Shown here: positions 1-5,760 of the stretch, one piece after another | How the letters are laid out: every line of letters begins with the position of its first letter | How positions within the stretch are numbered: the first letter of the stretch is position 1 | Assembly: GCA_030645645.1 (NCBI GenBank) | Contig: JAUSNC010000012.1 | Location: 1 to 9,266, forward strand | DNA: 9,266 bases | From: Candidatus Parcubacteria bacterium | GTDB lineage: Bacteria; Patescibacteriota; Minisyncoccia; Minisyncoccales; UBA6532 | Direction of reading: 5' to 3' | Translations under genes and position numbers: made by a program | The notes under the pieces: model-generated | The model's database searches: none | Told to the model about the DNA's origin: nothing | What the model saw: the letters and a program-made list of their open reading frames with translations, nothing else

Positions 1-1
1 T

Positions 2-205
2 TGCGGTGATGGAATTTGCGGCGGCACTGAAACAGATTGGAATTGTCCGCAAGATTGCCCTAAACCCGAAATTCCTTCTGTTTATTGCGGAGATAATATC
101 TGCCAATCAGATGAGAGTTGTCCGATTGATTGTGGGTATCCGTTAGTCTGCGGTGATGCAATTTGCAGCGAGAATGAAACGCCTGACAATTGTCCAAAAG
201 ATTGT
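2..205 (+). repeat. Three tandem Cys-rich protein repeats (CGDxIC-x(n)-CPxDC)
   Basis: Translated in the frame of the partial gene, units begin with the Cys codons at 2, 86 and 149 and end at 58, 133 and 205. Each has CGD-x-IC, then 5-8 variable residues often with Glu, then CP-x-DC. Copy 2 is the shortest and copies are separated by 5-9 residues. The pattern matches the CGNGxCxxxEnCPxDC-type repeats I know from large secreted proteins of uncultured prokaryotes. Four cysteines per unit suggest disulfides or metal binding. More copies may lie upstream, because the first begins at the very edge. Confidence 0.8.
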
Positions 206-1840
206 CTGCATCCTATAAAGCCTATAACAATACCGGCCCCGACTACTTCCGGGGGGGATACTGGGGGCGGGGGCGGAGTAATTTCTACAACACCAACACC
301 GATAACGTCTGAAACACCAATATCGAAACCAACGATAATTGGTACTCCTGGACCAACAACCGCTACTACCATATTGCCGGCCACACAATGCGGATTGAAT
401 AATTATAAGGTTTGTAACGAATGCGGGCTCGGCGTGTACAAAAATGTTTTTGTTCAATGTTCTGACGGTTCCGAGGTTACTTTGGGGGTAGCGAGTTCGT
501 GCAAGCCCACTGATTTATGGAAGCAATACGCGACAGAAGCGTGTAGAAATCACTGTTCAAGCGGAGGATGGGGAGGGTGGTCAGATCTTACATCAGGCCC
601 TATTGTTTGTGTCGAGGGTGGCAATGAAGGCGGGAATATCACAACTCCTCTTCCGCCGACGACAATAAGACCAGTAGAAATACCGAAGGCAACTCCCGTA
701 TGTTATATCAGCGATGATTTGATGCAGAAATACAGTCAGCTTATTATTGAGTTGCAAAAATCAGAATCTGATAAAACAAGAGCGGAAGAGATAACTAAAC
801 AAATAATTGAGTTAAAGCAGCAAATTGCAGCGCAACAAAACGAATGTGTTCGTAACTCTCCACAACCAACCCCAAAGATAGTTCCGTGGCCGGCGCCAAC
901 ATCAGCCTTGCGGCCAACGCCAACACCTCAGTCAATCGCGATAGAAAACATACCGGTTGCCGTATCAATAGATCGTTGTAATGAAGTCGCACAGTGGGCA
1001 AATAAAATTGCCTATTATAAAAAACTTAGCAACTTAAGCGATGACGATTTAAAGAAAAATGGTTTCTCGCGGGAAGAAATTGAAAATATCATGCGAGAGC
1101 TTTCATCTGGCGTTGAAAAGGTAAGAGCGCAGTGTGGTTATCAAGAAAAGACATCTAGCGTGCCGGGAATTGCCGCGATAACAGGATCGGCGTCTATTAC
1201 AGAAACAGTAAAGCCGGTAGTTGCCGAGTCGGGGCAAGAAATTAGCGTTTATTATAAATCTAGAATTGAAAAAGCCGTTTCCATAAATGGAGAGGAAAAA
1301 CAAATAGAAGAACTTAAAACACTAAGAGACGAAATAGATGGACTTATTTCTAATCTGATAAAAAGTAGAAAAGAGCTGGAAGTAAGCGAGCTTAATACGT
1401 TAGTAAAAGAAGTAAAAATAAGTCGTGGCGAAATTAAGGCTGATGATATATCTGTGAAAACTACAGAAAAGAAAATACTTGTCAGTATTGGAGACAGGCC
1501 GGTGAGTGTTGAGCCTACGGAAAACCGAGTGCTTATTCTGGATAAGGGATTAGAAGTAAATGCATCTGAAGTTATGATTAAAGAAAATGTATTAAGCGTA
1601 GGAGGTGTGGATGTAAAAATGTCGGCGAGCGAGGTAACAGAGAAGCTTAATATTGCTCCGAAAACAATTGAATTAAAAGAAGAAAATACGAAGGCGGTTT
1701 ATAATATGAAAATCGAAGAGCGCCGAAAGCTATTCGGGCTTATTCCATTCAATAGCCAAAAGACCATCACTGCGGATGCTGATAATGGCAATACATTGTC
1801 GGAGCAGCTTCCTTGGTATAATTTCTTGACTACAAAGTAG
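2..1840 (+). CDS. Partial secreted-type mosaic protein with Cys-rich repeats, coiled coil and C-terminal beta module (5' end outside window)
   Basis: The frame is open from base 2 to the TAG at 1838-1840, giving 612 residues with no start inside the window; the TTG at 374 lies mid-protein. Fragment residues 1-68 hold three CGD-x-IC...CP-x-DC repeats. A Thr/Pro/Gly-rich linker (about 69-128) leads to a region with eight cysteines (about 128-205). After a second Pro/Thr linker comes a Glu/Lys/Gln-rich predicted coiled coil (about 245-280), a Pro-rich spacer, another helical stretch and a charged coiled segment. The last 130 residues alternate short beta-like strands and end with LFGLIPF and PWYNFL about 30 residues apart, a terminal pattern I recall from secreted proteins of uncultured archaea and Patescibacteria. 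Paired cysteines and Pro/Thr linkers suggest an extracytoplasmic protein; the signal peptide would lie upstream. There is no C-terminal membrane helix. Function is unknown; adhesion or cell-surface scaffolding is only a guess. Confidence 0.85.
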   Translation, partial: CGDGICGGTETDWNCPQDCPKPEIPSVYCGDNICQSDESCPIDCGYPLVCGDAICSENETPDNCPKDCLHPIKPITIPAPTTSGGDTGGGGGVISTTPTPITSETPISKPTIIGTPGPTTATTILPATQCGLNNYKVCNECGLGVYKNVFVQCSDGSEVTLGVASSCKPTDLWKQYATEACRNHCSSGGWGGWSDLTSGPIVCVEGGNEGGNITTPLPPTTIRPVEIPKATPVCYISDDLMQKYSQLIIELQKSESDKTRAEEITKQIIELKQQIAAQQNECVRNSPQPTPKIVPWPAPTSALRPTPTPQSIAIENIPVAVSIDRCNEVAQWANKIAYYKKLSNLSDDDLKKNGFSREEIENIMRELSSGVEKVRAQCGYQEKTSSVPGIAAITGSASITETVKPVVAESGQEISVYYKSRIEKAVSINGEEKQIEELKTLRDEIDGLISNLIKSRKELEVSELNTLVKEVKISRGEIKADDISVKTTEKKILVSIGDRPVSVEPTENRVLILDKGLEVNASEVMIKENVLSVGGVDVKMSASEVTEKLNIAPKTIELKEENTKAVYNMKIEERRKLFGLIPFNSQKTITADADNGNTLSEQLPWYNFLTTK

Positions 1841-1848
1841 CCTGTTTA

Positions 1849-1867
1849 TCCTGAGCGTTTTGAAGGA
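1849..1867 (+). repeat. REP-like short repeat, copy 1 (intergenic)
   Basis: TCCTGAGCGTTTTGAAGGA starts nine bases after the stop codon of the first gene. It matches the reverse complement of the second copy at 7453-7471 at 16 of 19 positions. From memory it also resembles a widespread REP-like element of environmental bacterial genomes (TCCTGAGCnnnGTCGAAGGA). The ends (TCCT/AGGA) are complementary and can form a weak imperfect hairpin. No transposase is nearby. It sits where a terminator might be expected, but no T-run directly follows. Confidence 0.5.
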
Positions 1868-1975
1868 CTGCGGCCGGATAATTTTTTAGTTGGGAAGTTG
1901 ACTTTTTTATCTATTATGATAAATTCTTTTTCAGAGGAAGAGAAATTGACAGATGACAAAAAAATAACGAAAACC

Positions 1976-1982
1976 AGAGGAG
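1976..1982 (+). promoter_or_regulatory. Ribosome binding site deciding a TTG start
   Basis: AGAGGAG lies 9 nt upstream of the TTG at 1992. It is the strongest Shine-Dalgarno match in the left half of the window and supports TTG as the real start. Confidence 0.7.
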
Positions 1983-1991
1983 AATAAATAG

Positions 1992-2501
1992 TTGGAATTT
2001 GAAGGCGATATCCATGTTAAGTTAGGAGATATTTTCTTAACTGAAAAGATTCTGGAGACTTTCAGACAAAAATGGACTGGAAAAGTGATTGTTCCCACGA
2101 TAGACCATCAAAAATACACAGATTTGGAGGCTTTGATTGCATTTATGCTTTATGAGATACCTCTGATAATAATCAGCGATAAAAAGAAAGGCCGGCTAAT
2201 TCTTGAGACAGAAATAAAACGTTTTCCATACTCAATTGGTAAAAACGAAACATTTGCCGCTTGGGGAATTCGGATGATACCAATACTGGGAAGCATTAAA
2301 GCCATTACTGCTTCAAGACTGAATATTCCGTTCAAAGTCTTTGGGACATCACAATATGGAATAGTCATTGATTTGGGCAACACTACTCTGCATCTTGAAA
2401 TAAACTATTTTCCAAATGATAAAAAAATATCTTTTGAAGTTACTCCGCCTGCAGAATTTTTATTGAAAAAGGAATCAAAGGAAATAATTCCTTTATTATA
2501 G
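1992..2501 (+). CDS. Uncharacterised 169-aa protein
   Basis: I do not recognise this family. The TTG start is chosen because AGAGGAG sits 9 nt upstream and no ATG lies near. The protein looks globular and soluble, with alternating hydrophobic strands and helices. There are two hydrophobic patches (about residues 48-64, ending in a run of isoleucines, and about 96-105), both too short or interrupted for a clear membrane helix. The C-terminal third is strand-rich, and there is no cysteine-based or obvious catalytic motif. It follows a 151-nt gap from the Cys-repeat protein and is closed by its own terminator, so it is probably transcribed alone. TTGACT at 1898-1903 is a possible -35, but no well-spaced -10 accompanies it. 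Confidence 0.75.
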   Translation: MEFEGDIHVKLGDIFLTEKILETFRQKWTGKVIVPTIDHQKYTDLEALIAFMLYEIPLIIISDKKKGRLILETEIKRFPYSIGKNETFAAWGIRMIPILGSIKAITASRLNIPFKVFGTSQYGIVIDLGNTTLHLEINYFPNDKKISFEVTPPAEFLLKKESKEIIPLL

Positions 2502-2503
2502 AT

Positions 2504-2543
2504 AGCCGTTTCTGTTCTATAAAGAATTAGAATCGGCTTTTTT
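2504..2543 (+). terminator. Rho-independent terminator after the 169-aa gene
   Basis: AGCCG (2504-2508) pairs with CGGCT (2534-2538). The stem continues through one T-T mismatch into TTCT/AGAA, followed by a T-run from 2538 to 2543. It starts three bases after the stop codon. Confidence 0.75.
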
Positions 2544-2625
2544 ATTTATACTGGAAATTCCGCTGGGACGAGGTAGCGCTGATTGTCTGCCTTTTAAAAG
2601 CGTGTTATAACGAAAAAGGTGTAAG

Positions 2626-2865
2626 ATGACTGGATAGAATAAATAAACAGATGATAGTGATGTCTATATCATTCTTGACAGCTGCTGTTTCAGTGTATTA
2701 TCCCGTTTTAATGCGATAAAAGCTCTGATTGAATATTTTTTTCCTCTTAATAAGAATACGATTTTAATCAAATTTATTTATGCCATCCTTATAACTTTCA
2801 TAGTTGTGCTGATTTCCATCTATTTAACAAGATTATTGAGCGGTAAAAACGGAAAAAAAGATTAA
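2626..2865 (+). pseudogene. Frameshifted remnant of a small DUF5654-like membrane protein
   Basis: No single frame spans this stretch, but three pieces join into one plausible protein. ATG 2626 has AAAGG six bases upstream and reads M-T before stopping at 2635. The +1 frame from 2630 reads DRINKQMIVMSISFLTAAVSV and stops at 2717-2719. From about 2697 the original frame reads on to TAA at 2863-2865. The last piece contains NAIKALIEYFFP, a 16-18 residue hydrophobic helix (KFIYAILITFIVVLISIYL) and a lysine-rich tail. That order matches what I remember of DUF5654, a two-helix membrane protein of 75-90 residues found in archaea and Patescibacteria. Removing one base near 2632 and one GT from GTGT at 2695-2698 would restore about 78 codons. 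It could instead be sequence error or two short unrelated peptides. Apart from this, 2544-2923 holds nothing I can name. Confidence 0.5.
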
Positions 2866-2923
2866 ACGGGCTCAAATTCCAATGGCAGTTTTAAATAATT
2901 TATCGTGCGGAGCCGACAATAAT

Positions 2924-2943
2924 CGCCTGAAGGGCGTTTTTTT
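2924..2943 (+). terminator. Compact rho-independent terminator
   Basis: CGCCT (2924-2928) and GGGCG (2932-2936) form a five-pair stem (one G-U) on a GAA loop, followed by seven T at 2937-2943. It ends transcription entering from the decayed region and lies directly against the next promoter. Confidence 0.75.
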
Positions 2944-2951
2944 GGTAGAAT
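2943..2951 (+). promoter_or_regulatory. Extended -10 promoter for the alkD-like gene
   Basis: TGG-TAGAAT matches TGn plus a -10 hexamer (5 of 6 to TATAAT). The T of TG is the last T of the terminator tract. No -35 is visible because the terminator stem occupies that place. A start site about seven bases on would leave a leader of only about 7 nt before ATG 2965. Confidence 0.5.
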
Positions 2952-2964
2952 ATTTTATAGATTT

Positions 2965-3642
2965 ATGATTTCCAAGGAAATTATTATTCATCTGAAAAAA
3001 CATTCCAATCTGAAAGACCGGGAGGGAATGGCGCGGTTTGGCATTAATCCTGAATATGCTTTAGGCGTAAGGATTCCAGTCTTGAGAAAATTGGCAAAAA
3101 AGATTGGCAAGGATCATAAATTAGCTTTAATTCTATGGAAGACTGAAATTCATGAAGCTAGAATATTGGCAACTATGATTGATGAGATCAGGAAAGTAAC
3201 CGGAAAACAAATGGAACAATGGGTAAGGGGATTCAATTCCTGGGATTTATGCGACCAGTGCTGTATGAATCTTTTTGATAAGAGTTCCATCGCCTGGGAA
3301 AAAGCAATTAAATGGACAGGGCGAGATGAGGAATTTATCAGAAGGGCCGGTTTTGCTTTAATGGCCAGTTTGGCTTGTCACGACAAAGAAGCTAAAGACA
3401 AGGAATTTATGAAGTTTTTTCCGGCTATTAAGAAATATTCAACCGATGAAAGAAATTTTGTCAGGAAAGCGGTGAATTGGGCGTTAAGGGGGATTGGAAA
3501 AAGAAATCTTAACCTTAATAAGGAAGCGATAAGATTTGCAGGGGAAATTCAAAAGATTGATTCAAAGAGCGCCAGGTGGATTGCCAATGATGCGATAAAG
3601 GAATTAACAAATGTAAAAATTAGAAGAAGATTACGTAAGTAA
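2965..3642 (+). CDS. DNA alkylation repair protein, AlkD-like HEAT-repeat glycosylase family
   Basis: This 225-aa protein matches the DNA_alkylation (AlkD) family along its whole length. It is all-helical and lysine-rich, with the family pattern YALGVRIPVLR (31-41), HEAR (63-66), NSWDLCD (91-97), EEFIRRAGFAL (122-132), NFVRKAVNWALR (164-175) and a C-terminal SKSARWIANDA. Bacillus cereus AlkD removes N3- and N7-alkylated purines from DNA without base flipping. Trp93, Asp97, Arg126 or Arg127 and Trp172 are plausible counterparts of its active-site Trp, Asp, Arg and Trp; spacing differs slightly, so the assignment is by motif, not alignment. ATG 2965 is the first start after the promoter and has no Shine-Dalgarno, consistent with a very short leader. 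The next gene starts 13 nt downstream, implying one transcript. Cytoplasmic. Confidence 0.9.
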   Translation: MISKEIIIHLKKHSNLKDREGMARFGINPEYALGVRIPVLRKLAKKIGKDHKLALILWKTEIHEARILATMIDEIRKVTGKQMEQWVRGFNSWDLCDQCCMNLFDKSSIAWEKAIKWTGRDEEFIRRAGFALMASLACHDKEAKDKEFMKFFPAIKKYSTDERNFVRKAVNWALRGIGKRNLNLNKEAIRFAGEIQKIDSKSARWIANDAIKELTNVKIRRRLRK

Positions 3643-3655
3643 TCAATAATAAAAA

Positions 3656-5062
3656 ATGAAAATTACTTTCTTCGGCGCCGCTGAAAATGTAACAGGATCA
3701 AAACATCTGATACAGTCGCAAGGCTACAGCCTGCTTTTAGACTGCGGTTTATATCAAGGCAAAAGGAAAATCTCTAATGAACTAAATAGAAATCTTCCAT
3801 TTCCGGCAAGTCAAATAAATGCGGTCATACTTTCTCATGCGCATCTGGATCACTGCGGGACTTTACCTATTTTGGTAAAAAACGGATTTCAAGGAAAAAT
3901 TTATTGCACCGATGCGACAGCTGACATAGCAAGATATATTTTAGAAGATTCCGCAATGCTTCAGGAACAGGATGCGATATATTTTAATAAGCATTTAAAA
4001 AAGAGGGATAATCCGATTGCTCCAATTTATACAAAAAAGGATGTAGAAGAAACTTTAAGTCATTTTCAGAAAATTCCATACTTTAGCTTTACTGAACAGT
4101 GGACGCAATTAAACGAGAATATCCGCTTTAAATTTTACGACGCAGGACATGTTCTAGGTTCTGCAATAATTCTATTGGAAATTAAAGAAGGAGGGAGCGT
4201 AAAGACTTTGGTATTTTCCGGGGATTTGGGACGGGCATATTTGCCGATTTTGCGTTCTCCGGAATATATTAAGGAAGACGTTCAATCTTTGATATTAGAA
4301 TGCACCTACGGAAACAGGCTTCATAGGCCAATGGATAATTTGGCCGGACAACTGAAAGAAGTCATTAATGAAGCAATTGGGAGAAAAGGTAAAATACTCG
4401 TTCCAGCCTTTTCCCTGGAGCGCACCCAGGAGCTTATTTATATTTTGCATAATCTTATTGATAAAAAAATTATTCCTTCCATACCTATTTATATAGACAG
4501 TCCGCTCGCAAAGAATATCACCCAGGTTTTTTCCCAATACAAGGAATATTTTGACGAACAATTTCAGAAAGATTTCGGCAGCCGCAACGAATCGCCGTTT
4601 TTTGCAAAAAACATAATTTATACCCGTTCCACCGAAGAATCAAAAGAATTAAACAATATACCCGGCCCTTTTATAATTATTGCCGGTTCGGGAATGGTAG
4701 AAGGAGGAAGGATTTTACATCATTTAAAAAATAACATAAGCAATCCGGATACTATTGTTTTAATAACCGGATATCAGGCGGAAAATACTTTAGGAAGAAG
4801 AATACAAGAGGGAATAACCCCCGTTAAAATTTTCGGCGAAATCTATCCTGTAAGAGCAAAAATAATCACATTGGACGAATTTAGCGCCCACGCAGACCAA
4901 AAAGACCTTTTATCATATATTAATCATACAAAAGGGCTCAAGAATTTATTTTTAGTGCATACTGAAGCGCCTCAAGCCAAAGGTTTCAAAAGTCTGGTAA
5001 AACAGTCATATCCGTCTTTGACGGTTGATATTCCGACAATGGGCCAAGTTTATGAAATTTAA
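3656..5062 (+). CDS. Beta-CASP metallo-beta-lactamase ribonuclease (CPSF73/YSH1-like, COG1236)
   Basis: This 468-aa protein has a complete MBL/beta-CASP/RMMBL layout. MBL motif 2 is HAHLDH (61-66), motif 3 His165 is in AGHVLGSA, and motif 4 Asp190 is in SGDLG. Beta-CASP motif A is Glu215 in LECTYG, motif B is His412 in FSAHAD and motif C is His435 in LVHTE. PAFSLERTQE and AGSGMVEGGR are also typical of the family. All expected zinc ligands are present, so it should be an active di-zinc RNA endo/exonuclease. It resembles the characterised Thermus thermophilus TTHA0252 type, and it lacks the extra C-terminal domain of RNase J. Predicted role: RNA maturation or decay in the cytoplasm. It lies 13 nt after the alkD-like gene, probably in the same operon, without a clear Shine-Dalgarno. 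No terminator follows. Confidence 0.93.
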   Translation: MKITFFGAAENVTGSKHLIQSQGYSLLLDCGLYQGKRKISNELNRNLPFPASQINAVILSHAHLDHCGTLPILVKNGFQGKIYCTDATADIARYILEDSAMLQEQDAIYFNKHLKKRDNPIAPIYTKKDVEETLSHFQKIPYFSFTEQWTQLNENIRFKFYDAGHVLGSAIILLEIKEGGSVKTLVFSGDLGRAYLPILRSPEYIKEDVQSLILECTYGNRLHRPMDNLAGQLKEVINEAIGRKGKILVPAFSLERTQELIYILHNLIDKKIIPSIPIYIDSPLAKNITQVFSQYKEYFDEQFQKDFGSRNESPFFAKNIIYTRSTEESKELNNIPGPFIIIAGSGMVEGGRILHHLKNNISNPDTIVLITGYQAENTLGRRIQEGITPVKIFGEIYPVRAKIITLDEFSAHADQKDLLSYINHTKGLKNLFLVHTEAPQAKGFKSLVKQSYPSLTVDIPTMGQVYEI

Positions 5063-5101
5063 TGTAGTTTTTAAGAGTTGTTCAGAACAAAGTTATAAAT
5101 A

Positions 5102-5128
5102 TTAACAATAATGTGGTAAAGTTAGAAT
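5102..5128 (+). promoter_or_regulatory. Weak candidate promoter for the 40-aa basic protein
   Basis: TTAACA (5102-5107) and TAGAAT (5123-5128) are 15 nt apart, shorter than ideal. A start near 5135 would give a leader of about 55 nt. Read-through from the nuclease gene is equally possible because no terminator separates them. Confidence 0.3.
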
Positions 5129-5189
5129 ACGGAGAAAATTAAAAAAAACGAGCGAAGGCAAATAATTAGTTAATTAATTAAATACATAT

Positions 5190-5312
5190 ATGGCAAAAAG
5201 AAGCACCGGAGTCGGAAAACATAAAAGAACGCATTCTCATAAAACCAAAAAGCGATTGGAAATAAAAAGGCTTATGCTTGAAGCAAAGAAAAATAAGAAA
5301 AAGCGTAAATAA
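5190..5312 (+). CDS. Very small, highly basic protein (40 aa), possibly ribosome- or RNA-associated
   Basis: ATG 5190 to TAA 5310-5312 encodes MAKRSTGVGKHKRTHSHKTK and twenty further residues. The protein has 13 Lys, 5 Arg and 3 His against 2 Glu, so net charge is about +16. The C-terminal half is a helix-prone LEIKRLMLEAKK followed by a Lys/Arg tail. The size and composition are those of small ribosomal proteins such as bL34, bL36 or bTHX, but I do not recognise any of their signatures. A strong terminator starts seven bases after the stop, which supports a real transcription unit. No Shine-Dalgarno is visible in the AT-rich leader. RNA or rRNA binding is an inference from charge; nucleoid association is the alternative. 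Confidence 0.7.
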   Translation: MAKRSTGVGKHKRTHSHKTKKRLEIKRLMLEAKKNKKKRK

Positions 5313-5318
5313 AATTTT

Positions 5319-5352
5319 CAACAATCCGTCTCTCTGGCGGGTTGTTTTTTTT
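5319..5352 (+). terminator. Strong rho-independent terminator after the 40-aa gene
   Basis: AACAATCCGTC (5320-5330) pairs with GGCGGGTTGTT (5336-5346) over eleven positions, two of them G-U, around a TCTCT loop. A T-run extends to 5352. Confidence 0.85.
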
Positions 5353-5367
5353 ATAAAGACCGGGCGC

Positions 5368-5396
5368 TTGAATGATTACTATTAATATGCTATAGT
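5368..5396 (+). promoter_or_regulatory. Sigma70-type promoter of the cold-shock gene
   Basis: TTGAAT (5368-5373), a 17-nt spacer and TATAGT (5391-5396), preceded by TGC, form an extended -10 promoter. The start site should fall near 5403, giving a leader of about 60 nt. Confidence 0.75.
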
Positions 5397-5402
5397 AAAT
5401 CG

Positions 5403-5418
5403 GTACTTTTTAAAGTAC
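5403..5418 (+). promoter_or_regulatory. Hairpin at the 5' end of the cold-shock mRNA leader
   Basis: GTACTTTTTAAAGTAC is a perfect inverted repeat of seven pairs around TT and sits at the predicted transcription start. A second small stem (TTTCT/AGAAA) lies near 5434-5447. Leaders of csp genes are often structured and temperature-responsive, and this could be such an element, a 5' stability stem or an operator. No Shine-Dalgarno is visible before the ATG. Confidence 0.4.
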
Positions 5419-5464
5419 GGGAATATGTCGAGTTTCTCTTAAGAAATAATTTTAAAATAATCAC

Positions 5465-5662
5465 ATGAACGGAACTATTAAAACTCTTACGGAAAGAGGA
5501 TTTGGATTCATTTCTCGCGAAGGCGAAGAAAAGGATTTATTCTTTCATTCCAAAGAATTGAAGGGTGTAACATTTGAAGAATTGAAAGTTGGCGACGCCG
5601 TAACCTTTGACCTTATTGAAAGCGAAAAAGGCCCGGCTGCTACGAACGTATCAAAAGCCTAA
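5465..5662 (+). CDS. Cold-shock domain protein, CspA family
   Basis: This 65-aa protein is a single cold-shock domain of standard length. It begins MNGTIKTLTERGFGFI, with RNP1 at GFGFI (12-16) and RNP2 at LFFH (25-28); the VGDAVTFDL strand and the closing AATNVSKA are also typical. It binds single-stranded RNA and DNA through exposed aromatics and melts secondary structure as a cytoplasmic RNA chaperone. The usual second Trp/Lys-rich entry is replaced by TIKTLTERG, a common minor variant. It has its own promoter, a structured leader of about 60 nt and its own terminator, so it is monocistronic. The DEAD-box helicase downstream is a frequent functional partner of such proteins. Cold induction is likely from family knowledge but not shown here. 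Confidence 0.95.
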   Translation: MNGTIKTLTERGFGFISREGEEKDLFFHSKELKGVTFEELKVGDAVTFDLIESEKGPAATNVSKA

Positions 5663-5669
5663 TCAATAG

Positions 5670-5708
5670 AAAACCGTCCCTTCGCTTTGTCCGGGGCGGT
5701 TTTTGTTT
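5670..5708 (+). terminator. Rho-independent terminator of the cold-shock gene
   Basis: AAAACCGTCCC (5670-5680) pairs with GGGGCGGTTTT (5693-5703) over eleven positions with one G-U and a 12-nt loop, followed by an interrupted T-run. Its 3' end overlaps the -35 box of the next promoter. Confidence 0.85.
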
Positions 5709-5735
5709 GACATTTTTATTATTTTAATGTATAAA
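5707..5735 (+). promoter_or_regulatory. Near-consensus promoter of the DEAD-box helicase gene
   Basis: TTGACA (5707-5712), a 17-nt spacer and TATAAA (5730-5735) give 11 of 12 consensus bases, the best promoter in the window. The start site should fall near 5742. Confidence 0.85.
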
Positions 5736-5760
5736 GGAAATGTGGCCCAAAGAATAAAAG

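Noticed and set aside
374..1840. Start of the first gene at TTG 374
   Set aside because: The same frame is open to base 2 and already encodes well-formed Cys repeats upstream; there is no SD before 374.
2651..2719. Programmed -1 frameshift in the small membrane gene
   Set aside because: No X-XXY-YYZ slippery heptamer is found in the overlap of the two frames, so decay or sequence error is more likely.
5078..5090. Perfect palindrome TTGTTC-A-GAACAA behind the nuclease gene
   Set aside because: Too small a loop and no T-run for a terminator, and 10 nt from TATAAAT is wrong for a -35/-10 pair; a chance or unknown operator cannot be told apart.
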